A DNA stretch of 64,000 nucleotides from UBA6522 sp965237785 (lineage in GTDB: Bacteria > Pseudomonadota > Gammaproteobacteria > Steroidobacterales > Rariloculaceae), in NCBI GenBank assembly GCA_965237785.1, contig OZ250159.1, positions 4,278,001 to 4,342,000 on the forward strand, read 5' to 3'. This document shows positions 1-8,800 of this stretch, in pieces. Both the position numbers and the translations under genes were made by a program. How positions within the stretch are numbered: position 1 is the first letter of the stretch; every line of letters starts with the position of its first letter. The notes under the pieces are model-generated. The model saw only the letters and a list, made by a program, of their open reading frames with translations, searched no databases and was not told the DNA's origin.

Positions 1-857
1 CCTGCAACGTCGGCGGCGTCGGCACTCCCATCGGCACGCCCCCCAATCTGATCTTCATGCAGGTCTACCAGGACACCACCGGTGTCGCGTTGAGTTTCAT
101 GGATTGGATGGCCTGGGGATTGCCGGTGATGGTCATCTTCGTTCCCCTGATCGGGCTGTGGATCACTCGCGGGGTCTCCAGGTCACGTACCATCTCGCTG
201 CCGAAGGTAGGTGCCTGGCGCACGGAGGAGAAGCGAACCCTGGCCGTTTTCGCGCTCACCGCGCTGGCGTGGATGACGCGCGGCGACCCCTTTGGCGGCT
301 GGAGTGCCTGGCTGGATCTTCCCCAGGCCAACGACGCCAGCGTGGCGCTGCTCGCGGTGCTCGGCATGTTTCTGATTCCCAGCGGGAGCGGCGGACGGCT
401 GCTCGATTGGGAGACCGCCGTCAAGATTCCCTGGGGCATCCTCATATTGTTCGCCGGAGGGATCTGCATCGCCAACGCATTCGTGAGTTCGGGCATCAGC
501 CAGATCATCGGTGAGGCGCTGGCGGGGTTGAGCGGGCTGCATCCGTTGGTCGTAATTGCGGTGATCTGCCTTTGCGTCACCTTCCTGACGGAAATCACGA
601 GCAATACCGCAACCACCGCGCTGCTCATGCCGATTCTGGCGGCGGCAGCGATCGGCGCAGGGGTCGATCCGCGCCTACTGATGGTGCCCGCGGCCATGAG
701 CGCCAGTTGCGCCTTCATGCTGCCCGTTGCCACCGGCCCCAATGCAGTGATTTTCGCCTCTGGTCACGTGCCCATCGGGGCAATGGTTCGCGAAGGGTTG
801 ATCCTGAATTTCATCGGCGCGGCGGTGCTGACGACGGTATGCTTCGCGTTGCTTTGA
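1..857 (+). CDS. SLC13/DASS-family anion transporter, C-terminal part (start lies outside the window)
   Basis: The reading frame is open from base 3, so the gene starts upstream of the window. The first visible residues contain the SLC13 signature GTPIGTPPNLIF, which in this family lies at the first substrate-binding hairpin. A second signature-like segment, TEITSNTATTALLMP, follows about 200 residues later and several hydrophobic helices lie between and after. The family imports sulfate, di- or tricarboxylates with sodium across the inner membrane. Sulfate is a reasonable guess because the window carries sulfur-oxidation genes, but the substrate cannot be read from the sequence. The stop is a TGA and the gene is followed by a pseudogene fragment on the opposite strand. 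Confidence 0.85.
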   Translation, partial: CNVGGVGTPIGTPPNLIFMQVYQDTTGVALSFMDWMAWGLPVMVIFVPLIGLWITRGVSRSRTISLPKVGAWRTEEKRTLAVFALTALAWMTRGDPFGGWSAWLDLPQANDASVALLAVLGMFLIPSGSGGRLLDWETAVKIPWGILILFAGGICIANAFVSSGISQIIGEALAGLSGLHPLVVIAVICLCVTFLTEITSNTATTALLMPILAAAAIGAGVDPRLLMVPAAMSASCAFMLPVATGPNAVIFASGHVPIGAMVREGLILNFIGAAVLTTVCFALL

Positions 858-932
858 TTGTCTGGATTTCTCAATCCGGAAAGTAGCGCCGCTTCACATC
901 GATGCCGGCGTTGTGGGGGATAAACCGGCCCG

Positions 933-1135
933 TCAACGACGGCGAGGCGGCTCGCGCATGAAACGCGTCGCCTGCCCGGCGTCGCAGTCGAAGGGCGAAA
1001 AATCCAGGTGCGGTGCGTGGTGCCACAGCAGCGTGCCCGTAAAGGGCTCGGCGAGGAATTCGGGGTCGTTCAAAACGAAGTCGATCGCAATGCGTGTGCC
1101 GTCCTCGCTCAGCGTGTACCGTGTCGGTATGTTAC
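933..1135 (-). pseudogene. C-terminal fragment of a DUF6152-type exported protein
   Basis: Reading the minus strand gives about 65 residues that align closely with the C-terminus of the intact protein at 33472-34503. Shared stretches include RYTLSEDGTRI, DPEFLAEPFTGT, APHL and FDCD, followed by ATRF and then a stop at 933. There is no start and homology ends abruptly at about 1135, where the sequence becomes AT-rich. The matching internal fragment of the same family lies at 16916-17072 on the same strand. The two fragments are in the correct order for one minus-strand gene interrupted by the DNA between them. Confidence 0.85.
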
Positions 1136-1405
1136 GTTTTTGATATTATTGTTTTATATCAATAATTTATTTGACATAGAAAACATTCCGTAATCATTCT
1201 GAAAGCGGACTCGTTCCAATCCAAGCGTATTCCTGCGCAAGCCTGTCGGCCCGGTCGGCACTGGTGCCCGATACCCGTTCGGTTCTCGTGGGATCGCTGG
1301 GTTTATGCGCGTGAAACTTTCCGGAATTGCTCGCCCAGCCTGCGATTCTGCTCGCCCCATGTACCGGCGGACAAACGCGTACTATAGTCCCGTCTCACCG
1401 GTTGA
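1136..1405. other. AT-rich non-coding stretch at the left edge of the island
   Basis: Base composition drops sharply to AT-rich right after the truncated DUF6152 fragment, unlike the GC-rich flanks. I see no convincing gene. The stretch begins with a small inverted repeat (1140-1166) and probably marks the left junction of the mobile island. Confidence 0.6.
1140..1166. repeat. Short AT-rich inverted repeat at the island edge
   Basis: Two alternative perfect 7-bp stems exist: TTGATAT at 1140-1146 with ATATCAA at 1156-1162, and ATTATTG at 1145-1151 with CAATAAT at 1160-1166. It could be a weak terminator or part of an element end. Stem stability is low because it is all A-T rich. Confidence 0.4.
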
Positions 1406-1591
1406 TCAGGTGGCTTGGGTATAGATCGTCGCCAGCCTGACAGGCTTGTCGAGAGTGCCGATCGGTCGAATTACTTCTTCAGGTGGCGGTAGGTACGTTA
1501 GGCGTTTGAAAGTATGCCACATGTCGAATGCTGACTCGTAATCTTGGAATGTCAAGGGAATCCCGCCAATGGTCAATTCGTAAATCATCAC
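1406..1591 (-). CDS. Small hypothetical protein
   Basis: This 61-residue frame begins with GTG at 1591 (or ATG at 1588) and overlaps the stop codon of the next upstream minus-strand gene, an arrangement typical of translational coupling. The product is acidic to neutral and soluble-looking, with a YELTIGGIPLTF start. I do not recognise a family. It lies in the AT-rich left part of the island, so recent transfer is likely. The overlap is the main argument that the two small genes are real. Confidence 0.45.
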   Translation of the reverse strand: MMIYELTIGGIPLTFQDYESAFDMWHTFKRLTYLPPPEEVIRPIGTLDKPVRLATIYTQAT

Positions 1592-1941
1592 TTGACCTCC
1601 TGATCTTCAGATGAATCCCGGATCAATCCAGCCTCATTGATATCGTTCATCAGGTACGTTCGAATCTCCTGTATGTCTGCCCAATTTTCGTCATGGGCAA
1701 CATTCATATCCGCTCGAATCTCCGCCCGAATGCTATTGTGCCTGCATACTATCAGACCAACCAATGCGTCGCCTACGCCAATAACAGTCCCGTACAGACC
1801 AAGGATTGGCCACGATTCCTCGCTTATGACCGTAGTCAGTGCCCAGCACCTTTGTAGAATTAATAATACATTGACCCAAGAAAATAGTTTTTGGGCTTCA
1901 CTTGTTCCCAAGTCTTTTGGGCCACTCAGTTTCGTAAGCAA
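1588..1941 (-). CDS. Small hypothetical protein with one or two hydrophobic segments
   Basis: The frame encodes 117 residues from a TTG start at 1941. Two hydrophobic stretches (around residues 22-36 and 45-65) suggest a small membrane protein, followed by a charged C-terminal half rich in Asp and Glu. It overlaps the downstream small gene by a few bases. No family is recognised. The start is uncertain because no ATG is available and the region just upstream is a broken IS21 transposase. Confidence 0.45.
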   Translation of the reverse strand: MLTKLSGPKDLGTSEAQKLFSWVNVLLILQRCWALTTVISEESWPILGLYGTVIGVGDALVGLIVCRHNSIRAEIRADMNVAHDENWADIQEIRTYLMNDINEAGLIRDSSEDQEVK

Positions 1942-2041
1942 ACCGCATATTGATTGATTCTAAATCTAGCGCGTTCAGACCCTTTCCTGTCGTTTTCGTT
2001 CGGTTGTCCCGTGGATGTTGTTTGTGTTCGGTATTGCCGTG

Positions 2042-2530
2042 ATTCAGCCGCGGTTCGTATCGATGCGCCTTGTTCACGCCGCTCTTCAGGTTTTCCGGCA
2101 CCACGATCTCCGGCACCGCCCCGAAGTACTCGAACGCATGCACGTGCGAGCCGATCCAGTCTTCCATCGATTGCGACCACGTCGCTTCCGCGTAGGTGTA
2201 GTTGGACGCGCCCAGCACGGCGACAAAGACCTGCGCGTCACGCAGCTCGCCGGTGCCCCGGTCGATCACCGAGGCCGCCTGCCCGGCGTAATCCACGAAC
2301 AGCTTTTCACCTGCGCGATGATCCTGGCGCATCACCACATCCAGACGGTCGCGCCAGTCTTTTTTTGATGACAGCATTAGGTCGTGTATTCGTAACCGTC
2401 CGGATGCGCCGCCTTACTCGTCCCACAGCACCAGCAGCGTCATGCTCTTGAACTTCATCTCCCGGTGCACCGCCACCCAATCGGGCTGCGGACGAGGCAC
2501 GCATGGCGGCGGCGGGAATAACCGCCGCTC
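2042..2530 (-). pseudogene. istA: IS21-family IstA transposase remnant
   Basis: Several pieces of an IstA transposase can be read on the minus strand: a segment with DWVAVHREMKFKSMTLL, then AAHPDGYEY in another frame, then a long piece from RLDVVMRQDHRAGEKLF to NKAHRYEPRLN that contains the start of the integrase catalytic core (FVDYAG). The pieces are in order but separated by at least one frameshift, a stop and a small gap near 2370-2415. Both the N-terminal helix-turn-helix region and the C-terminal half are missing, and no IstB gene follows. The element cannot be active. Confidence 0.8.
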
Positions 2531-2644
2531 AAGCTCCGCCCGCAGCTGCCCCGAGGGCGGCGGCGAGGCCAGAAGCGGCCCGACCACCGCGAAGCGCAGC
2601 CGCGCCCACCGCTCCTGGGTGTTGCCTCCGTCGTCGCTGTCCAT
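2530..2644 (-). pseudogene. N-terminal fragment of a second transposase, fused to the IstA remnant
   Basis: From the ATG at 2644 about 38 residues (including RWARLRFAVVGPLLASPP) resemble the N-terminus of a DDE/rve-type transposase that usually starts with a WAxLRFxVVGPLLxxPP pattern. At about ELER the frame passes without interruption into IstA-like sequence. This is a chimeric junction between two insertion sequences. The product would be about 76 residues and without a catalytic domain. The family match is from memory of such transposases, not from a search. Confidence 0.55.
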
Positions 2645-2691
2645 GTGTTCTCTCCCTGTCCGGTGTCGGCGAAGAGGCCATGGTGCACACC

Positions 2692-3243
2692 CTAAACGAG
2701 CATGTCAGAAGCACTTTCTGCGGACAGGACCGCCTCCCCACGGAGCGCGCACGGCTCGGTCCAGGGCTTGAGCCAGATCAGGCTGCGCAACAGCCGCGGA
2801 CGCACCCCCCGGCCCCGAATGCGTTCCAGCAGCCAGCGCAGCGGCGCCTTGTCGGGCGGCGCCGCCAGCGCCCCGCCCCGAGTCCGCCACAGCGGTGTGG
2901 CCGCAAGCCGCTCCAGCCACCACCGCCGCCAGCGCTTCAGCGTCGACATCGGGATCCCCCGCCGACGCGCGATCACCCGAAGCCGCGCCCGAGGAGCCGA
3001 GACCAGCGCGCCAAGCATGACGAACAGCGGGGCGGCGCGGAAACGGTGGCCGAAGAACCGCACCGACGCCGGCGTCACGCGACGCCGACACGTCGCGCAG
3101 CAGAAGCTGAACCGGCGCACGGCGCCTCTCAACTCCGCTGCCAGACCGTGCGGCTTGCGAGGATAGGTCGCGCTGTGCAGCACGTCCCCGCAGTGCGGAC
3201 AACCCGCCGAGCGGCAGGCCGCGGCCTCCCCTTTGTCGATGCG
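2692..3243 (-). pseudogene. IS-associated zinc-ribbon protein, 5' end lost
   Basis: An open minus-strand frame runs from just after a TAA at 3244-3246 to a stop at 2692. It carries a zinc-ribbon CPHCG followed by HSATYPRKP and then FSFCCATCRRR, giving two Cys pairs. Later it is Arg- and Trp-rich (STLKRWRRWW, helix-turn-helix-like). I know this type of protein as a companion gene directly upstream of transposases that begin like the fragment at 2530-2644, which is the order seen here. No usable start codon precedes the zinc ribbon; the first GTG at 3183 would remove half of it, so the gene is probably 5'-truncated. Confidence 0.55.
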
Positions 3244-3312
3244 TTAAAGCAGTGCCCAGACACGGGCGTTGGAAAAGTTGGGACCGGAGAATAGATTGTG
3301 CGACACTTGACA

Positions 3313-3345
3313 TTGTCTCAGTTGATATCACCGTCATCGAGACAA
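3313..3345. repeat. Inverted repeat, possible insertion-sequence end
   Basis: TTGTCTC at 3313-3319 is matched by GAGACAA at 3339-3345 with a 19-nt spacer that itself contains TTGATATCA. It lies just outside the truncated IS companion gene, so a terminal or transposase-binding site is plausible. No second copy defining the other end was found. Confidence 0.35.
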
Positions 3346-3347
3346 TC

Positions 3348-3380
3348 CTCCCGGGGAACTTTTTGCAAGTTCTCCGGGGG
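3348..3380. repeat. Strong GC-rich stem-loop
   Basis: CTCCCGGGGAACTT (3348-3361) can pair with AAGTTCTCCGGGGG (3367-3380) over 14 positions with two G-U type pairs and a 5-nt loop. No T-tract follows, so it is not a standard terminator. It could protect a transcript end or belong to an element terminus. Confidence 0.5.
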
Positions 3381-3825
3381 GCAACCCGCTCCGAACATCA
3401 CCTAATCCGAGCGAATCTCCCCAAAATCCCCTCAGAAAAACTGCGCGCGCTCGCCTGGTCACCAGGCTGTACGGCGTCGGCGGCGAGTCTTACCGGCACG
3501 TGCGGTAGCCTGTTGGCGTCAATTGTCGCCGCAGGTATTCGCCGGAATGTCGCAAGGAGCCGCGCAAGGCCCGCGCTGCGGTAAGGTGCTTCGGTTGCCC
3601 GGAATTCTAACGCGACGTGCCTGGATGGGCGTGACCAAGGGTCGAGGATGCGAGTCGTGCACGGAGGATATCGAACGAAATCTAATTAGCACGTGCAGTG
3701 GAGGCTGGTCGCCCAGTGTCGGCAAGTAGCGCATTGCCTCATCCTGTTTGTCGCGCCACACGCTCGCCCATACCTTTCGTCCTGCCCCGGCGTATCTGCA
3801 AGTCCCTCGATGTTTCACAGTGTCA

Positions 3826-5016
3826 TTAAGACGAGAGTCGGTGGGGCGGTACCGAACAATACGGCGAACAATTGTGGACGATCGGTGAGAACCACGCGTG
3901 AGCCAGCGACGGGTGACCGGGTGATGCCAGCGTTAGCGGCGGCGCCAAAGAGATGAACGGGACACCCGAATCCTTGATCAATGAGTGATCTCCGGAGCTA
4001 TTGCTTGTGACACGCTCTGATGCCATGTATCGGGCCACTGCCCCCTTTTCCGCTCGTGCCGCCGCGCTGTAGTGGGCGACCATGACCGTAGATTTCCAGT
4101 TCCCGGCAAGCATTACGTCATGGGTGGAGGCTCCTCTCATCGTCAGTTCGGCGGCCAAGCCGACTCGCCCGGAGTGCGCTGTGATGCGCCTGTCGATCCC
4201 GGCAGCTTTGGCTGCGGCGCTCAGACGCCGCGATAGACTCGCTCCATTGAGTCCGCAAAAAACCGGTTGCTCGGGGTCGTTGACGCCACCGCTTTCGTCT
4301 CGCAGACGCCGCACAGCGTCCGCGAACTCGCCGTTTAGGTAGCGGACATCCGAGTTGACGCCTTCCTGGTCCGTCTTGGAGTACCGCACGTGGACGCGCA
4401 CACCTTGACCATCGGTACCGATGGCCACGTCGCCCCATTGCAGGTCGGCGGCTTCAGAGCGCCGTAGCGCACCCTGGAAGAGCAACGCGACAAGGGCACC
4501 GTCCAAGCCCGCCCGCCTGGCCGCACGCGTGACCGATTCGAAACGCCCGTCCGAGTATTCGCGGCGTTCAGATGCGGTGGAGAGTATGGCTGCAGCGTCT
4601 TTTGCAAACAGTGGAGCAGCCTGGCCTCGTCCGCGCTCCCGCGCGCCTCTCCGATAGCACTTCAGCGCGCCTCTGGTGAGCGCGCCGTCGGGGCAACGGT
4701 GGCTACGGGTCCTGGCGTAAAATCGCACCGCCTTCACCGCCATCCGTGCGGTCTCCACAGCGCGCCCTATTTGATCAAGGTGCTGAACGTACTCAGCCAG
4801 CGCGGCGTCGTTCACACGCCTTTGATTCTCACCCAACCAGCGGTTGAGCCGATCCAGGGCGCCGGCATAAGCGCGCCGCGTGTGGGCAGCAATGCCCGCG
4901 TCGCAGCGCACAAATTGGTCGATTAGCTTGGAGTCGAGATCGAAACAACGACAACCGCGAATCGGGAATCTTTGCGAAAAGGACAGTATCGCTAGCCAAG
5001 CACACATCATATGCAC
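3826..5016 (-). CDS. Tyrosine-type site-specific recombinase/integrase
   Basis: The 396-residue product has the two-domain layout of tyrosine recombinases. A SAM-like N-terminal DNA-binding region (about residues 28-120) is followed by the catalytic domain. Visible catalytic residues are Arg in LLFQGALRRSEAADL, Lys in YSKTDQEG, the HSGR box (HxxR), and the nucleophile Tyr in MVAHYSAA near residue 320. About 50 residues after the usual end (after RYMASE) have no family similarity, which suggests the original stop was lost or the 3' end was rearranged on integration. No tRNA gene adjoins it. It is unrelated in detail to the integrases at 15086-16915, so the island is a composite. Confidence 0.85.
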   Translation of the reverse strand: MHMMCAWLAILSFSQRFPIRGCRCFDLDSKLIDQFVRCDAGIAAHTRRAYAGALDRLNRWLGENQRRVNDAALAEYVQHLDQIGRAVETARMAVKAVRFYARTRSHRCPDGALTRGALKCYRRGARERGRGQAAPLFAKDAAAILSTASERREYSDGRFESVTRAARRAGLDGALVALLFQGALRRSEAADLQWGDVAIGTDGQGVRVHVRYSKTDQEGVNSDVRYLNGEFADAVRRLRDESGGVNDPEQPVFCGLNGASLSRRLSAAAKAAGIDRRITAHSGRVGLAAELTMRGASTHDVMLAGNWKSTVMVAHYSAAARAEKGAVARYMASERVTSNSSGDHSLIKDSGVPFISLAPPLTLASPGHPSLAHAWFSPIVHNCSPYCSVPPHRLSS

Positions 5017-5526
5017 CTACTGATGGGAGGATTGGAAAAGGAAAGATCGTCTATCAGACAATTCTACGTACCGGTTTCAGTCCCAATTCCCGAAGCAATC
5101 GGCATCGTACGGTGTCTGTGAAGGAGCGTACTCGCGAAAAGGGACGACGGTATTCCCCTCCCGTGACCTGAAAGAGCGTCGTGTTTCGGTCCCTCGGAGT
5201 ACTTTGGAGCGTTGTGGAGCGTGTCACCGACGGGGAACCGCGTCCGGCTCCCGGAAGCAGGCGATACCTCTATGTATCAAATACCTTGCTGTTACGTCAA
5301 GCCCCAGTTCAGGTTCGTGAGCGGCTGCGGGCTCCGCCCAAGCGGCCGCACGATCGCACTGACGCTCTCTAAGGTAACGCAATTTCGCGGAATCGACGTG
5401 AAATCGTTCCATTCGAACCATTCCCGACGCCAGACATCGTGGCCTCCCCACGTCCGGTCCCTAATCCATGGGCGATACATAGAGGTATCGGCCACTTTTA
5501 AATCGCTAAGCGAACCTGGAGTACAC
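5017..5526. other. Non-coding region upstream of the YD-repeat gene, with a long-spaced inverted repeat
   Basis: No gene is supported here. The region holds a perfect 17-bp inverted repeat spanning 5262-5490, and it must contain the promoter of the signal-peptide-encoding frame that starts at 5527. I cannot identify clear -35 and -10 boxes. Confidence 0.5.
5262..5490. repeat. Perfect 17-bp inverted repeat with a 195-bp spacer (MITE-like)
   Basis: CGATACCTCTATGTATC at 5262-5278 recurs as its exact reverse complement at 5474-5490. A 17-bp perfect match at this distance is not expected by chance. The unit of 229 bp could be a miniature inverted-repeat element or a looped operator. Direct target duplications outside the arms are not evident. 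Confidence 0.6.
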
Positions 5527-5808
5527 ATGATGACCCGGACAATATCGCAAAGAATCAGTGATGTGCTAGCCATCCTTGCGCTGAGCGCCATTTGCACCGC
5601 CCCACTCGCCGTTGCTCGGGCGGGTTCGTTGGCGCCGTCGCCCAACCTTCCCGGGCCAATCGGCGATCGGCTCATGAATGCAGTATTGAATCACGCCAAT
5701 GAGATCTCGAGTCGACGGCGCTTGACGACGGTGTTTCCAAATGAGAGTCCATTCCATGGCGTTCAAATGAATTTCGTGAACAGAGTCCATTCCATGGCGT
5801 TCAAATGA
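5527..5808 (+). CDS. Signal peptide-bearing 5' part of the YD-repeat gene, cut off by a 38-bp tandem duplication
   Basis: From ATG 5527 (or 5530) the frame encodes a clear Sec signal peptide: a charged start, a hydrophobic core around LAILALSAICTAPLAV and an ARA cleavage site, then a proline-rich linker. The frame ends at 5808, inside the second copy of a 38-bp direct repeat. If one copy is removed, this frame continues directly into the large frame that begins at 5805, giving one secreted protein of roughly 1190 residues. It is therefore the proper start of the next gene, separated from it by a frameshifting duplication. Confidence 0.75.
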   Translation: MMTRTISQRISDVLAILALSAICTAPLAVARAGSLAPSPNLPGPIGDRLMNAVLNHANEISSRRRLTTVFPNESPFHGVQMNFVNRVHSMAFK

Positions 5809-5819
5809 ATTTCGTAAAC
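5744..5819. repeat. 38-bp tandem direct duplication that shifts the reading frame
   Basis: Bases 5744-5781 and 5782-5819 are 38-bp copies differing at one position (G versus A near the end). Because 38 is not a multiple of three, the duplication separates the signal peptide frame from the body of the YD-repeat protein. Both copies contain ATGAATTTCGT, whose second ATG (5805) has no evident ribosome binding site. Confidence 0.9.
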
Positions 5820-8800
5820 GTCAAGAAGGGAAATCTCACCTTTGTGAACCGGGACCTTGTCCGCCTTGACCGAGTCCCGATTGTCTTCGGGCGCGTGTAT
5901 GACTCGGCCAAGACCGACGAGACGGACTTCGGACCGGGGTGGAAGCTCTCGGTATCGGAGTCTATTTCCCGTCGCGGACAACAGCTCATCTACACCGATT
6001 CCAGCAACTCTCAATATCTCCTGGTAACTGACGGGACTCTTGTGACCTCACCGCATCCTCATCTGACGGCCATTGCGGGTGGTGGTGACTATGGTGGGTC
6101 GATCACGCTCAACGTGGCAGGCCTAAACAAACGATTTGAGCAAATCGGAAACAGACTCTTGCTCGTCGAGGTTTCCGACAAATGGGGCAACGCCCTCTCG
6201 TTGCACTACGACGGGGAATTGGTCTCGGGGGTCTCCTCGCAGCATGGGCGCACCGTGAGCATCCGACGAAATGCCGCAGGACTGATTATTGGTGCAAGCG
6301 ACGACGCTGGCGCGGAGGTGAGGTATGAATACGACGCCTACGGCCGGCTCGCCGCGGCATTCGGTCTCTCGGGGGGCGTCTGGACACTCGCATACGATCA
6401 TGAAGGTCGATTGACCAATTTCGTGGACCCCAGGAAGAATTCGGTCCTGTCCGCGAGATACGATCAATCGGGCAACGTTACTCGGCTCAACTCACAGTAC
6501 GATGACATGGCGTTCGAGTATTTCGAGACCCACACGCGTATTGAAACAAGCCTTCAACAGGCGGCGACGTTTTGGCATCACGACTCAGGGTTGACGGCCA
6601 TCGCCCAGGATTTCGCCGGTCACTTTACTCAAGTTTCGTTTGATGACAACTTGAGAGCAACAGCCCTGTCTTTCGACGGCGCAACGATAGCCGAACTGAC
6701 TTATGCTGGAACCAATTCAGTTTCAGAAATCGGACGCGGCATTGGAGACTGGACGAGCACGCATGACATCGATTGCGTCCCTGGTCGGCCGGGGCGGTGT
6801 CTTGAACGGGAGTCCGGGCGTATCGACGACGACTACGCTGCCTTTGATTTTGCCCGGTTGCTCGGCGGCGCGGCAAACCGGATCACCACAATCACGCAAG
6901 CAATTGGAGACGAAGAAGGCTCAAGCTCGCTTGAATACCATCTCAACGGGCAACTGAGCCGCATTGTAAGAGACGGTATTCTTGTCGCCGAATATGACTA
7001 CGACGCGCAAGGAAATGTCATATTCGCGAGCGACCATGCCGGTATCCGGGAATACCGTTATTCTGCAGACGGTCTCCTCCAAGAAGCGATTATTGACGGC
7101 GAGCGCGTCTTGTTCCAAATGGATGAGCTAGGGCGCCTGGGCGGAGCCGACAGCGGCCGCCAGAGCGTTCAATTGAGCTACGATTCGAACGATCAGGTTC
7201 TGGACATGTCCTTCCTGGTACGCGAGACAGACTTTCACGAGGCGCTCCAGGTGGTACAAACCTACAGCTACGGCGCCGGCGGGTTCAGGACCGACTCAGC
7301 CTACGCCGCAGGTGGCGAAACCCATCATTCTGTGGGCTATCGCTATGACGACGTCGGAAACCTGACCGAGTTGGTCAAACACAGTCCAGTGGAAGGGGAA
7401 TCCACTGACGAGTACACGATCGGCGAACGCAACCAACTTGAGCGGGTGACGTTCGGTCACGACGGCGCACGCGATTTCGAGTACGACCGGCTCGGGCGCA
7501 TTACACGCTACCATTCCGAGCAAGACAGCACGGCGTTTCAATACGATGAACTTGGCCGACTTTCGCAGGTATCGATCAATGGCGTGGAGGTATTGACCTC
7601 GGATTACGGCCCGATGGACACCGACCCCGTTCTGGAATCGGATGACAGGACGTTTTATACGACATTGGGCGTTCCAGTGGCTTCTGCCGTATTCGGATCC
7701 ATCGAGGCAATCGGCTACAGTCGGCCCCGTGGGGCGCTGTTCAACGCGATTCGGTTCAGCCCGACAATGGGCCGTTACATCATCCAGGCGCCTGCCAGCC
7801 CGGACGCCTTGGTAAGATCGGCGCTTCTACGTCGAGCCGTTTCGTTCACGCCGGTCGATGAGCACATGGAGCGCCATCGGCACTTGATTCCGCTTGTTGG
7901 AGACAAGCCATCGAGCAGCCTCTTTATTCCACCCGAGTATCTCTCCGTGAACTGCGCGGAGGTCGATTGCTCGTCCTTTTTCGGCAGGGTGGTCACGACA
8001 GTGAGCACCCGGACGGTATATGTCGGCGAGCCGGTTTATTTCACAAGCCAGGTCGACGAAGATGCGTACTGCTACGAAGAGTGGTCGCCGGGCGGAACCT
8101 TGGACTGGCTCATCGACCATGTCGTCTTTCCCGATTCCACGAACTGGGATATCAGCGTCTATGGGTACGCTCCCGACGGCACGCCCGCAACCATGAGTCA
8201 CACGTATTGGACCGCGGGTACGTACACCGCTTGGGTTGGCGCCGAGTGCTGGGCATGGTGCTACGGGGAGTACGGCCTCGGCCGGTACGACACTCACGTG
8301 ATAAGTGTGTTGGATCCCCCGTGTAGCGTGGACTTCAGTTTGACATCGTCCGACAATTTTTGGATATCCGCCTCACCAACGATGCCGGCGATCACCGCTA
8401 CCGTCACCAACCGGTACCCGAAGGATGCCTCGGTGTCCTGGTGGGCGAATGTTACTCATACCGCACCCAGAGGCTGCTCAGGCGGCCCGACGTTTTCCAC
8501 CTCGGCCGCCGGTTCCGGCTCGTCGTTCTCGCCGGTCTTTTCCGGATTCTATGGGGGAGATCTGACCGTGACCGCCACCTGTAGCGCGCCGGGATACGTA
8601 TCGGACTCGACCGCGAAGACCGCGACGATTACGGGCACCCAGCCCAGCGACCGCGCGATCGTGACCGAGATGGGAACACTGTCAACGCCGTTTCAATCGG
8701 CCGACCTGCGTAGAATCTCTTGTGTTGAGAGTTATGGCATGACGCAATTCCGCAGGACGGGATTACCGCTCTATAACAGCATCGGAGCCGTTGGCTTGAT

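Larger units (their letters stand above)
3244..3825. other. Non-coding stretch between IS remnants and the recombinase gene
   Basis: I see no credible gene in about 580 bp. The left part holds two inverted repeats listed separately (3313-3345 and 3348-3380), which may be the terminal region of the IS whose genes end to the left. The right part has no recognisable feature. Confidence 0.5.

Noticed and set aside
913..1143. Plus-strand open frame of 76 codons
   Set aside because: It is the reverse strand of the DUF6152 C-terminal fragment, whose minus-strand translation aligns well with a known-type protein.
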